Shown here: piece by piece, positions 32,201 to 39,965 of the stretch | Numbering within the stretch: the stretch's first letter is position 1 | Layout of the letters: every line of letters begins with the position of its first letter | Assembly: GCA_035295745.1 (NCBI GenBank) | Contig: DATGIL010000095.1 | Coordinates: 62,001-126,000 of the forward strand | Direction: 5' to 3' | Length of the DNA: 64,000 bases | Source of the DNA: JAIQFL01 sp035295745 | GTDB taxonomy: Bacteria > Acidobacteriota > Terriglobia > Bryobacterales > Bryobacteraceae | The notes under the pieces: model-generated | Seen by the model: the letters and a program-made list of their open reading frames with translations, nothing else | What the model was told of the DNA's origin: nothing | The model's database searches: none | Made by a program: the position numbers and the translations under genes

Positions 32201-32249
32201 CGACGACGATTGCCACACAGGCAGGGCGGTGAATCGTGTTTCTCTTCAT
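29208..32249 (-). CDS. secreted sortilin/VPS10-like BNR-repeat propeller protein
   Basis: This 1013-residue exported protein has a signal peptide (ACVAIVVALAGSFLAGQ) and a long series of Asp-box (BNR) repeats such as KTTDAGHSWINV, KSSDAGKSWTFAG, RSTDGGKSWKQV and VSLDGGRTWSTQ, spread over residues 60-720, consistent with one or two beta-propellers of the sortilin/xyloglucanase superfamily. A C-terminal region (from about 760) has a beta-sandwich-like segment (DYYLASAPTEDITLEVLDEAGKPVRRF) and ends in a helical tail (LDQRMAELNKILG). Such proteins are often annotated glycosyl hydrolases, but no catalytic acids can be assigned. TAGAAT lies 8 nt ahead of the ATG. Confidence 0.85.
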   Translation of the reverse strand: MKRNTIHRPACVAIVVALAGSFLAGQTYDKALWSGMRYRMIGPERGGRVTAVTGVPSQPYTFYMGSTGGGVWKTTDAGHSWINVSDGFFSVASMGAVEVSQSMPDIVYAGTGSSKIRSNVSIGRGIYKSSDAGKSWTFAGLRDVGQIATIRIHPTNPDVIFVAASGNPFVPSKERGVYRSTDGGKSWKQVLYLSDTAGAADLELQPGNPRVVFACMWHGQRKPWTIISGALEGGIYKSTDGGDTWNKLAGGLPHELFGRSNVAISAAMPNRVYTLIEAKPGSGLYRSEDAGATWTLVNGSGNIITRPFYYDTLGVDPNNADTLFVGDEGWFKSTDGGKTFRPSPAPHGDHHDIWINPKNSQYMIQSNDGGANVSLDGGRTWSTQANQPTAEIYQVAVDDQYPYRVYGAQQDNTTVIVPSLPLGNGQDFRVGPGCETGPIIPDPVKPDVVYGSCKGQFSRQNLNTTDEERYWIGAESLYGNAGSELMYRFQRVSPMEVSPHSPHAVYYGSQYVHRTRDGGVTWQRISGDLTAHPEGTQGASGEPITRDATGEEVYSTLYTIRESPVQKGVIWTGSNDGPIYVSRNDGETWTNVTPAGLPPGGRVQNIEPSPHRAGTAYAAVYRYLLGDFAPYIYRTDDFGKTWTRLTDGKNGIAADEPTRVVREDPVRPGLLYAGTEFGMYISFDNGSNWQSFQMNLPVTPITDIKVAHKDLVISTQGRSFWILDNLTPIEQLDAKVTSSQAFLYTPRDAVRSPARGGGGGGRGSGIQYPLAGAAIDYYLASAPTEDITLEVLDEAGKPVRRFSSAGGAAEERPAADEAPPSEDEGGFRVRSGPTRLDKTAGMHRFTWDLRYPGPWQSSTRPEGPNGPTAVPGKYSVRLTVGSWSSTRPLTVIEDPRITKDGVTTADLREQFEHNMRVRDLVSDVNRTVANLRTAQRSSGGSPDTVSKLNELASHLITPSIRYSKPELQTHITYLYSLTTATDQKIGRDAIDRYGTLRKELDQRMAELNKILGK

Positions 32250-32257
32250 GTCTCACG

Positions 32258-32263
32258 ATTCTA
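32258..32263 (-). promoter_or_regulatory. -10 box of the BNR-repeat gene
   Basis: Minus-strand TAGAAT is separated by 8 nt from the ATG at 32249, predicting a near-leaderless mRNA. Confidence 0.5.
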
Positions 32264-32360
32264 ACAGCAGGACTCGGCGAAATCGCCGCGGGTCCATTCA
32301 GTGGAGAGCGCGGCGGAGACGCTAAAACCCGGCGCTGAGACCCCGCCGTTGAAACCCGGG

Positions 32361-32390
32361 TTGCGCATGTGTACCGCCGTCTGGTATAAA
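32361..32390 (+). promoter_or_regulatory. sigma70-type promoter for the TPR-yvcK operon
   Basis: TTGCGC (32361-32366), 18-base spacer, TATAAA (32385-32390). The predicted transcript start is about 32397, upstream of in-frame GTG 32406, GTG 32427 and ATG 32436. Confidence 0.55.
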
Positions 32391-32435
32391 CTCCTAATCG
32401 CTCCCGTGAATGTATCTTCTGACGGGGTGCTGAAG

Positions 32436-33047
32436 ATGACTGGGAAGAACCAGGGTGCAGTGCCTAAGAATAGCGAACGGCGGCCAGCCCGACCGGCCGG
32501 CAAGGCAGCCGATTCCGGCCCTATCTCCTCGCGAGTAGCGGCGGCGGCCCTGGAATCAGGCGATACGGGGAAGCAGCGTTCCGCATTCGAAGCTGCCATG
32601 AGACTCTTCCATGCCCGCCAGCTTCGAGAGGCACGGGAGCTATATGTCACTGCGTCAGCCGGTCCGGAACGCGACGTGGCACAGCGAGCGCGCCTGCATA
32701 TCGCGATGTGCGACCGCCGTCTGGAACAGTCGCCGGTCAATCTGCTTTCCGCCGAAGACTATTACAACTACGGTGTCGCGCTCATCAATACGCGCAATGT
32801 CGCCGAAGCCTGCATCCATTTGAAAAAGGCGCTCGAAATCGAGCCGGCGGGCGACCATATCCACTATGCTCTTGCCTTGGCACTTGCCCTGGGCGGCGAT
32901 GCCGGACATGCCTTTGAATGCCTGCGCAGGGCCATCGAACTGGAACCGCGCAATCGCATCATCGCACGCCAGGACCAGGACTTTGCGCCCCTCGCGCACC
33001 AGCCGCCTTTTAATTCGCTGCTTTATCCTGATAAGAAGGGTTGGTAA
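32436..33047 (+). CDS. tetratricopeptide-repeat protein
   Basis: A protein of about 203 residues with a basic, disordered N-terminus (KNSERRPARPAGKAA) and TPR-type helices from about residue 45: AFEAAMRLFHARQLREARELY, then YYNYGVALINTRNVAEACIHLKKALEIEP and YALALALALGGDAGHAFECLRRAIELEP. ATG 32436 was picked; in-frame GTG codons at 32406 and 32427 also lie downstream of the predicted promoter. It is 30 bases ahead of yvcK on the same strand and probably shares its transcript. TPR domains bind other proteins; the partner is unknown. Confidence 0.75.
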   Translation: MTGKNQGAVPKNSERRPARPAGKAADSGPISSRVAAAALESGDTGKQRSAFEAAMRLFHARQLREARELYVTASAGPERDVAQRARLHIAMCDRRLEQSPVNLLSAEDYYNYGVALINTRNVAEACIHLKKALEIEPAGDHIHYALALALALGGDAGHAFECLRRAIELEPRNRIIARQDQDFAPLAHQPPFNSLLYPDKKGW

Positions 33048-33077
33048 CGACGGCTCGGGGCCTCGATCAAACTGAAA

Positions 33078-34091
33078 ATGGAAGACACTTCCCCTCTCCG
33101 CGTGGTCGCGATGGGCGGTGGCACCGGCCTGTCTGCTCTCTTGCAGGGCCTGAAACAGCATGCCCGTGCCAGCAGCGAAACCGGCACTCCACTAGCCGTC
33201 ACCGCGATCGTGACCGTAACCGATGACGGTGGCAGTTCAGGCCGCCTCCGCCGTGAATTCGACGTCCTGCCGCCTGGCGATATTCGAAACTGCATGGTGG
33301 CTCTGAGCGAGGACTCGGCGCTCTTATCGCGGCTTTTTCAATACCGGTTCGAATCCGGCCGCGGCCTCAAGGGTCACAGTTTCGGCAATCTCTTTCTCAC
33401 CGCGTTAACTCACATCATGGGCGACTTCCCTGACGCGGTGCGAGTCTCATCGGAAGTCCTGAAAATCGCGGGGCACATCTATCCTTCGACGGACTCGAAT
33501 GTCGCCTTGGCAGCTACCCTCTCCGACGGGTCCAAGGTTGTGGGAGAGACGCGGATCAGTCGCAGCCGGCAGCGGATCCGGCGGATTCGTCTGGAGCCAC
33601 GGAAAGTGCGGCCGCTGCCCGCGGCCCTGACCGCCATCGCGGAGGCGGATGTAATCACGCTCGGACCCGGCTCGCTGTTTACCAGCGTGGTGCCGAATCT
33701 GCTGGTGGACGGCATCCCGTCGGCCATCAGAAAGTCGCCTGCAGTGAAAGCTTACTTCGTAAATCTGATGTCGCAACCCGGCGAAACTACGGAGTTTCGC
33801 GCCTCTGACCACCTCCAGGCCATTCACCAGCACGCCGGCGGCAAATTTCTCGACTACGCCGTGGTGAATATCCGTCCAATCACGTCGGCCATCAAGAAGC
33901 GCTATGCGCAGGCCGAAGCGCTGCCCGTGGAAAACGACATCGACGCTCTTTTCAAGATGGGTTTGAAGGTGATGGCCGGGCGCCTCGCAGATCTCGGAAA
34001 GAAGGTCCGCCATGATTCTGCCGCGACCGCCGCCGTGGTGGTGAAACTGGCGCAGGAAGGCAGACGCCGCAAGAACGCGCAGACAGCTTAG
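33078..34091 (+). CDS. yvcK: YvcK/CofD-like protein, gluconeogenesis and cell-shape factor
   Basis: The 337-residue protein matches YvcK: VVAMGGGTGLSALLQGLKQH is the nucleotide-binding loop, VTVTDDGGSSGRLRREFDVLPPGDIRNCMVAL the defining family signature, and GLKGHSFGNLFLTALTHI and LGPGSLFTSVVPNLLV the other conserved blocks. In Bacillus the homologue binds UDP-GlcNAc and is needed for normal envelope growth on gluconeogenic carbon sources. glmU, which makes UDP-GlcNAc, is encoded 1.3 kb downstream, a fitting context. Basic tail KLAQEGRRRKN. No ribosome site is obvious. Confidence 0.88.
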   Translation: MEDTSPLRVVAMGGGTGLSALLQGLKQHARASSETGTPLAVTAIVTVTDDGGSSGRLRREFDVLPPGDIRNCMVALSEDSALLSRLFQYRFESGRGLKGHSFGNLFLTALTHIMGDFPDAVRVSSEVLKIAGHIYPSTDSNVALAATLSDGSKVVGETRISRSRQRIRRIRLEPRKVRPLPAALTAIAEADVITLGPGSLFTSVVPNLLVDGIPSAIRKSPAVKAYFVNLMSQPGETTEFRASDHLQAIHQHAGGKFLDYAVVNIRPITSAIKKRYAQAEALPVENDIDALFKMGLKVMAGRLADLGKKVRHDSAATAAVVVKLAQEGRRRKNAQTA

Positions 34092-34122
34092 CTTAGAACT
34101 TAGACGAAGAGAGGAAATCGAA

Positions 34123-34644
34123 ATGTCATCTGTTCTACCACCGATCCCACCGGACAACCCCAACCGCAATCTCACGCTGGCGCAACCGGACAGCCTCCCT
34201 CACTTCGGCCTCGTCGGCGATACCTACACCATCACCGTGACCGGCGAAGACACCGATGGACGCTTCTGCGTGATTGATATGCATGTCCCACCGGGCGGCG
34301 GACCGCCACCGCATCGGCATGACTTCGAGGAGACCTTCATCATGCTCGAAGGTGAGATGGAAGCAACCTTCCGCGGCCAGAGGTCGATTGTGCGCGCCGG
34401 CCAGACTCTGCACATCCCCGCCAACGCTCCGCACCAGTTTCACAACGGCTCCGCCCGCCCGGTGCGCATGCTGTGTATCTGCTCTCCGGCAGGACAGGAG
34501 AATTTCTTCCGTGAGGTTGGCGTACCGGTCGCCACGCGTACGACGCCTCCGCCAAAGCTCAATGAAATCGAGCAGGCCGCATTCATTGAGAAAGCGATCG
34601 CGCTGGCACCCAAATACCGGACCGAGTTCCTCCGAGAGGCGTAA
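34123..34644 (+). CDS. cupin-domain protein
   Basis: This 173-residue protein has a single cupin barrel: HVPPGGGPPPHRHDFEETFIMLEGEMEATF contains the first motif (His-x-His, Glu), and TLHIPANAPHQFHNGSARP the second with its final His, giving the usual metal-binding set. Ligand and reaction are unknown; many such proteins are quercetinase- or epimerase-like. A good ribosome site, GAGAGGAAA, precedes the ATG, unusual for this window, and it follows yvcK by 31 bases on the same strand. Confidence 0.82.
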   Translation: MSSVLPPIPPDNPNRNLTLAQPDSLPHFGLVGDTYTITVTGEDTDGRFCVIDMHVPPGGGPPPHRHDFEETFIMLEGEMEATFRGQRSIVRAGQTLHIPANAPHQFHNGSARPVRMLCICSPAGQENFFREVGVPVATRTTPPPKLNEIEQAAFIEKAIALAPKYRTEFLREA

Positions 34645-34683
34645 CCGAGTGGATCTGTCACCTCACACATTGTCCGGAAATCC

Positions 34684-35094
34684 TCAAATAATCTGGTATT
34701 CCCGTAAGAGCGTGATGATCGTCTGACGATCGGCACCGCAAGCGGTCCACACCGATCGACACCAATCATCGATCGCCACGTCACGCTCAGGTCCCGCAGA
34801 GGCCGCCAACACATCGGCAACCGTGATGCTGCCCCGATCCTCGGGCAAATTCACGCGTGGCCACGCTCGCCTTCTGCGTCCGAGTTCCATGTGCGCCTTT
34901 TGCACCTGGCGGCCCGAGAATTGCTTTTCGAGGTGGAGATAAAGTCCAATCAAACCAAATACCACGGCGATTGGCTTGGTGTCCTCGTTCGCAGTCTGCA
35001 CGGCGAATGCATCCACCACGTGCTGCAGAATAAATCCGGGACGGCCCATCGTGTAGACATACACTTCGTCGTAGGCCGCGCGCATGGGCTCCAT
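34684..35094 (-). CDS. DUF5946-like protein
   Basis: The 136-residue protein begins AAYDEVYVYTMGRPGFILQHVVDAFAVQ, then VFGLIGLYLHLEKQFSGRQVQKAHMELG, ending in DVAIDDWCRSVWTA; the buried histidines (QHVVD, LYLHLEK, KAHMELG) look like metal ligands. I recall this arrangement from proteins annotated as DUF5946. A cysteine-rich N-terminus present in some members is missing here. Function unknown. It is convergent with the cupin gene and divergent from glmU. Confidence 0.6.
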   Translation of the reverse strand: MEPMRAAYDEVYVYTMGRPGFILQHVVDAFAVQTANEDTKPIAVVFGLIGLYLHLEKQFSGRQVQKAHMELGRRRRAWPRVNLPEDRGSITVADVLAASAGPERDVAIDDWCRSVWTACGADRQTIITLLREYQII

Positions 35095-35396
35095 ATCCAG
35101 GAAGAGTCTATCGAAAAGGCCCGAGTCGTTGTGGCCCGGAACAGATCAAAACGTCGCGGTTCGCGCCAGTAGCAGGCCGACCGCCGGGGCATCCGGTCCG
35201 TTCGGCGCAATGAGGTCCGTACCGGGTTGTCGAGTGAGCCGCGAAAGTCGCGCCTGGCGGGCAAGGTTTCGAATCGCCCGCCCGGATTGCCCCTAGCTGA
35301 TCGCCGTCAAGGGTGACTGTGATCTTCTCAGCTGTCACACCAATTACCATCCAACCGAATCGATGCGGCGCTGGACCGCACAGCCATAATAGAAAG
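35095..35396. other. divergent intergenic region
   Basis: This 302-base spacer lies between the DUF5946-like gene and glmU. Apart from CATAAT at 35385-35390 I see no repeat or strong hairpin; frames crossing it have no family resemblance. Confidence 0.45.
35385..35390 (+). promoter_or_regulatory. -10 box of glmU
   Basis: CATAAT ends 6 nt before the ATG at 35397; transcription would begin at or next to the start codon. Confidence 0.45.
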
Positions 35397-36800
35397 ATGC
35401 ACGATCCCGTCACCGTCGTGATCCTCGCCGCCGGCCTCGGCACCCGGATGAAATCTCGAAAGGCTAAAGTCTTGCACCGCGCCGGTGGCAAGCCGCTGGT
35501 CCAGCATGTAGTAGATACCGCCCTGGAATTGACTACGGCCGACCGCATCTTTGTGGTCGTGGGCCATCAGGCCGCCGAAGTGCAGAAGGCAATCACGACT
35601 CCAGGTATTGGATTTATCGAACAGAAAGAGCAAAAAGGTACTGGGCACGCCGTGATGGTGGGCCGCGACGCGCTTGCCGGGTTGCACGGCTATCTGATGA
35701 TCCTCTACGGCGATTCTCCGCTGCTGCGCGCCGAAACCCTCCGCCGCCTCATTGATGCCGAAGTCCATAGCGACGCGGCGGGTGTTCTATTGACCGCCCG
35801 AATGGGCGATCCCACGGGGTACGGCCGCGTGCTTCGCGACGGGAAGGGACGCGTTGCCGCCATCGTCGAACAGAAGGCCGGCACTCCCGAACAACTCGCC
35901 ATCCGCGAGGCGAACATGGGGATCTACTGCTATCGCGCCGACCTGTTCTGGAAGCATGTCGGCGAGATTCGCACCGACAATCCCGCAAAGGAATACTACC
36001 TTACCGATATGGTGGAGATTCTCAATCGCGCCGGCCATCATGTAGACGCAATGGAGATCGCCGACGAGCGCGAGGCCCTCGGCATCAATACCCGTCTCGA
36101 GCTTGCCGAGGTCGATCGACTGCTGCGCGGCCGCAAGTTGGAAGAGTTGATGCTGGCGGGCGTCACCATCGAGAAGCCCGAGACGGTCGCGGTGGATTCC
36201 GCCGTACGCGTCGGCATCGACACGATCATCGAGCCCTTCGCGCAGATTCTGGGGCGCACAACCATCGGTGAGAACTGCCGGATCGGTGCATGCTCGATCG
36301 TGAAGGATTCGCACCTCGAAGACGATGTAGAGATCGGACCGTTCACGATCGTCAACACATCGCAAGTCGAGCGTGGGGCGCAGGTCGGGCCGTTCGCGCG
36401 TCTGCGCATGGAGAATCATGTCGAGGCGGGCGCCCACATCGGCAACTTCGTCGAGTTGAAGAAGACCCGCCTGGGTCGGGGCTCGAAGGCGAATCACCTG
36501 GCTTATCTCGGCGACTCGCAGATCGGGGCGAAGGTCAATGTCGGCGCCGGGACCATTACGTGCAACTACGATGGTTTCCACAAGCACCCGACTCAGATCG
36601 GCGACGGCGCGTTCATCGGCAGCAACTCCACTTTGGTAGCGCCAATCGAAGTGGGCAACGGCGCATACGTGGCGGCGGGATCGGTGGTGACGGACCCGGT
36701 ACCGCAGGATGCTTTGGCGTTGGGCCGCAGCCGGCAGCTGGTGAAAGAAGATTGGGCCCGCAAACGCCGCGCGCTGGCGAAAGGCCCTGCGGGTGCTTAG
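35397..36800 (+). CDS. glmU: bifunctional UDP-GlcNAc pyrophosphorylase / GlcN-1-P acetyltransferase
   Basis: At 467 residues this is full length. The N-terminal uridylyltransferase has VVILAAGLGTRMKSRKAKVLHRAGGKPLVQHV (nucleotide-binding LAAGxGTRM and the Lys), QKGTGHAV and LYGDSPLL. The C-terminal left-handed beta-helix acetyltransferase is marked by hexapeptide repeats (IEPFAQILGRTTIGENCRIGACSIV, then VNVGAGTITCNYDG). It makes UDP-N-acetylglucosamine for peptidoglycan and lipopolysaccharide. ATG 35397 is chosen over an in-frame start at 35313 because it begins the conserved domain. The VWFA-related gene follows by 10 bases. Confidence 0.93.
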   Translation: MHDPVTVVILAAGLGTRMKSRKAKVLHRAGGKPLVQHVVDTALELTTADRIFVVVGHQAAEVQKAITTPGIGFIEQKEQKGTGHAVMVGRDALAGLHGYLMILYGDSPLLRAETLRRLIDAEVHSDAAGVLLTARMGDPTGYGRVLRDGKGRVAAIVEQKAGTPEQLAIREANMGIYCYRADLFWKHVGEIRTDNPAKEYYLTDMVEILNRAGHHVDAMEIADEREALGINTRLELAEVDRLLRGRKLEELMLAGVTIEKPETVAVDSAVRVGIDTIIEPFAQILGRTTIGENCRIGACSIVKDSHLEDDVEIGPFTIVNTSQVERGAQVGPFARLRMENHVEAGAHIGNFVELKKTRLGRGSKANHLAYLGDSQIGAKVNVGAGTITCNYDGFHKHPTQIGDGAFIGSNSTLVAPIEVGNGAYVAAGSVVTDPVPQDALALGRSRQLVKEDWARKRRALAKGPAGA

Positions 36801-36810
36801 GCACTTCGCG

Positions 36811-37794
36811 ATGCGAATCCTGGCGGCAGGCCTCCTCACCGTATGTGCGGCGTGGGGGCAATTCAAAAGTACTGTGCCTCTGGTGGTTGCACCCACTACG
36901 GTCACCGACGCCAAGGGTCACTTTGTGGATGGCCTCGACGCGCACGATCTGATCCTCTACGACAACAATGTGCGGGTTCCGGCACAGTTGGATTTCGAGG
37001 TCTATCCCATTTCGCTGGTAGTCGCGGTGCAGGCCAGTTCCAACTCCGAAGCAGTGCTCGACAAGCTGGGCCGCAGCGGAAATCTTTTTGCGGAGATGCT
37101 GGCGGGGGAAGGCGGGGAGACGGCGGTGATCTCTTTCGCCGACGAAGTCCGGCTCCACCAGGACTTCACGTCGAATGCCGATGAGCTGACTCAGGCGCTC
37201 CAGGGTCTCAAAGTGGAAGGCGAGCACGCGGTCACTTTGGACGGGGTGAACGAAGCACTGCGCATGTTGGGCGAGCGGGCTCCCAATCGGCGGCGGATCG
37301 TGCTGCTGGTGGCAGAGAGGCGCGTGCGCACCAGCACGGTAGATCTGAAGAGTGTGGTGCTCGCCGCGGAGCGTCAGAACGCGCTCATCTATTGGCTCAC
37401 GTACTCCCCGCTACTGACGCCTTTCACCGCCAAGCCGCAGAAGCAGAACTGCGATAAATGGGGCAAGAACTGCGAACTGGCGCCGTCGCATGCCAAGGTG
37501 GCGGATCCGCTCACCAGCCTGATCCTCGCCACGATGGAGGTCTATCATCTGACCAAGCCGGACGTTTCGGAGCTGTTTACGAAAGCCACTGGCGCGAAGA
37601 CCATGAACTTCCTCAAGCGCAGCGGTCTCGAGGAGGCCATCCAGGCAGTCGCGGCGGAGGTGCATAGGCAGTACATTCTGACCTACCAGCCGCTTACGGG
37701 CGCGGCAGGCGTCTTTCATCCCCTTCGCGTCGAGGTGAAGGGCCGCCCCGAGTTGCAGGTGCGTACCAGGGCGGGCTACTGGACGGTGCAATAG
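36811..37794 (+). CDS. secreted VWFA-related acidobacterial protein
   Basis: This 327-residue protein has a signal peptide (MRILAAGLLTVCAAWGQ), a short beta-rich segment (VVAPTTVTDAKGHFVDGLDAHDLILYDN) and a VWA-like domain. The VWFA-related family layout is clear (ALQGLKVEGEHAVTLDGVNEAL, RRRIVLLVAERR, QYILTYQPL, RTRAGYW), but the metal site normally DxSxS reads QASSNS from Gln74, so divalent-metal binding is probably lost. GTG 36793 is in frame, but ATG 36811 starts the signal peptide. Co-directional with glmU; no functional link can be read. Compare the intact site of the giant protein at 13507-17328. Confidence 0.8.
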   Translation: MRILAAGLLTVCAAWGQFKSTVPLVVAPTTVTDAKGHFVDGLDAHDLILYDNNVRVPAQLDFEVYPISLVVAVQASSNSEAVLDKLGRSGNLFAEMLAGEGGETAVISFADEVRLHQDFTSNADELTQALQGLKVEGEHAVTLDGVNEALRMLGERAPNRRRIVLLVAERRVRTSTVDLKSVVLAAERQNALIYWLTYSPLLTPFTAKPQKQNCDKWGKNCELAPSHAKVADPLTSLILATMEVYHLTKPDVSELFTKATGAKTMNFLKRSGLEEAIQAVAAEVHRQYILTYQPLTGAAGVFHPLRVEVKGRPELQVRTRAGYWTVQ

Positions 37795-38277
37795 ATAAAG
37801 GCAAAAAATCGGTTAGTGCGGGTGTCACCTATTGGGTGCAGTTGCATCTTTGCTAAAGGAACTGCTGAATCATAAATTCGATTCCGAAAAACGCAAATGG
37901 GCGACGGCATCATTTTTCTGGTGATTTTTGCGGCCTACTTCGCTTTGATGAGGTGGGGCCTTCCGCGGTTTGGCGTACCCACTTGAATGTCGAATTCCTG
38001 TGACGCCGCGGAGCGGCGGACCAAGCGATCAAAGCCCCAGGATCCCGCTGACTTGCGACAGTGATGGTTGCCAGAGGTATGGGATCAGGTGGATTGCAGT
38101 AAAACTCTGATACTCATCTGAATGACACCGCTGTTTTGCGGCTTTCTACACTTCCGGGAGAGGACGGGCGACAAGTCTGGGAGCGGAACGTGAGAGGTCA
38201 CGTCAATGACAGAAATCTTGGCTCTGAGCGAGAATTCGTAGGCGGGATGGATTGACGGGGATCCTAGGAAGTGGGCT
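37795..38277. other. intergenic region with a mini-gene
   Basis: Between the VWFA gene and the insertion sequence lie 483 bases. They hold one likely mini-gene (37897-37986) and otherwise nothing I recognise; larger frames here are unconvincing. Confidence 0.5.
37897..37986 (+). CDS. 29-residue single-helix membrane mini-protein
   Basis: ATG at 37897 opens a 29-codon frame: MGDGIIFLVIFAAYFALMRW then GLPRFGVPT. It is one hydrophobic helix followed by a short positively charged tail ending GVPT. I recall similar tiny acidobacterial proteins with a helix and an RWxLPRxGVPT ending, often unannotated; this recollection has not been checked. No clear ribosome site. Confidence 0.45.
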   Translation: MGDGIIFLVIFAAYFALMRWGLPRFGVPT

Positions 38278-39555
38278 GTGGGGCTAAGGTCGGCTAAACT
38301 CATAGGTTGCCAGCCGATAATGAGTTCACACGGATCCTTCAATGGCCGGGATACCGCGTATACCGACAAGAAATCGACGAGAAGAAGAAGACCTTGGATC
38401 TGTGGGTCCGACGAAAGCGCGGGAACCGGAAGTTGGAACGCTCCGGCTGTGGCCGCAAGTACGCCGACGCCTACGACAGCCGAGAGCGGGCGGTGCGGGA
38501 CCTACCCTGGAGCCAGTTCCATACCACCGTACACATCGAGGTGTATCGGGTGAAATGCTCGGCATGCGGTGTGAAGATCGAGAAGGTGCCGCTGTTGCCG
38601 AGCAAGGCTCCCTTCAGCCAACGTTTCGAGGAAGCGGTCGGCCAAGCGTGCGAGAGTGCGTCGGCGCGCCAGGTGGCGCGACGCATGGGACTGGCGGAGA
38701 GCACGGTGCGAGCCATCGATCTGCGGTACTTGGAGAGATGGGAAGCGAAGCGGCGCATGCCACCACACGCCAGATGGGGGTGGACGAAATCTACCGGGGT
38801 AAGAAAGGCAAGTTCCTGACTGTGGTATGCAATCTGGAAACCGGCGAGCCGCTGTGGTTTGGCCGGGAGAGGAAGAAGGAGACGCTGGATGATTTCTTTC
38901 GTAGTCAGTTGACCAGCCGGGCAGCGGAAGCGGATCGAGGCGGCCTGCGTAGACATGTGGGAACCATTCCGGCAAAGCATCGAGCAATGGGCGCCTGAGT
39001 GCAAGATCGTCTACGACAAGTTTCACATCCTGCAACATGCCAACGACGCCGTCGATGAAGTCCGGAAAGCGGAGTTCTTCCGGCAAGGGCCCCAGAAGCG
39101 AGGGCTCATCAAGGGAAAGAAGTGGTTATTGCTGAGCCGATGGGCAAACCTGACGGACGCGCACCGCGGGGAACTGAACCGGCTGTTCCAGATGAACCGG
39201 CGGGTGTTCAAGGCTTATCTGCTCAAAGAAAGCTTGGAACGGCTGTGGAATTATCGTTACGAGGGGGCCATGATCAACTACCTGCAGAAGTGGATGGATC
39301 AACTGAGATGGCAGCGGCTCAAGCCGTTCGAGAAGCTCGCCGAGATGTTACTGAAGCATATCGATGGCATCGCGAACTACTGCCGCACCAAGGTGCGCTT
39401 CGGGGTCGTGGAAGCGGTCAATGGGAACATCCGTATGTTGATCAACCGTGGCCGGGGCTATACGAACCTCCGCTATCTGCTGCTGAAGGTGGCCGTCACC
39501 AACATCGAATTCATCGCAGTCACGGGTGTGACGAAAGTCGCCTAAAATGCCCCAC
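38278..39555 (+). mobile_element. ISL3-family insertion sequence, degraded
   Basis: About 1278 bases bounded by GTGGGGC (38278-38284) and its complement GCCCCAC (39549-39555); beyond these 7 bases the ends match only imperfectly. The interior is a transposase pseudogene with two compensating frameshifts. No direct target duplication is visible in the flanks, so the exact ends are approximate. Confidence 0.65.
38307..39545 (+). pseudogene. ISL3-family transposase, frameshifted
   Basis: Three frame segments together give one ISL3 transposase. Segment one (38307 to about 38770) holds the zinc-ribbon (RVKCSACGVKIEKV) and helix-turn-helix (ARQVARRMGLAESTVRAI); its first Cys knuckle is damaged, reading RSGCG instead of CSGCG. 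A loss of 1 base (mod 3) near 38770 moves the frame to QMGVDEIYRGKKGKFLTVV, which carries the first catalytic Asp. An extra G at 38919-38921 returns it to RIEAACVDMWEPFRQ (second Asp) and on to RFGVVEAVNGNIRMLINRGR with the Glu. The element is therefore inactive by itself. Confidence 0.8.
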
Positions 39556-39677
39556 TCCCACGAATTCCTGCGGAGAGCCAAATGTCGTAAACCTGAGCGC
39601 CGGCGAGGCCGTCGGTGAAATTGACGTTCGCTGGAGTCTTGCTCAGATCATTGAGAGGCAGGACCGCAAGGGGAATG

Positions 39678-39965
39678 GCGCTTTTGGGCGCTGAAGAAGC
39701 TACGAATACTCAGCGGGAGACGAGTGAAGAGAAGCTGTTCTTCATCCACGAACCGTTGCTGGCCTTGGTGTTCATACTGGTGCTTGCTTTCTATTGCTTT
39801 CTGCACTTTCCGAGCGAGTTGTTATTATGGCCCAAAGGATATCTTGCGCGATGGCAATTGATGACCGTGTCTGGCGGCGGGCGCCAATCATCGTCGTACT
39901 CTGTGGTCCTCCCTGCTCAGGGAAGACAACAATTTCCAAACGACTCCGCGACGAGCTCTGGCTGA
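39678..39965 (+). CDS. possible small membrane protein overlapping the kinase gene
   Basis: A 95-codon frame from ATG 39678 contains a convincing helix (EPLLALVFILVLAFYCFLHF) after a polar N-terminus, then runs 139 bases into the kinase-Nudix gene in another frame, where it loses protein character. It may be a genuine overlapping membrane peptide, a decayed N-terminal extension of the fusion protein, or chance. Lower GC than the flanking DNA. Confidence 0.3.
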   Translation, partial: ALLGAEEATNTQRETSEEKLFFIHEPLLALVFILVLAFYCFLHFPSELLLWPKGYLARWQLMTVSGGGRQSSSYSVVLPAQGRQQFPNDSATSSG

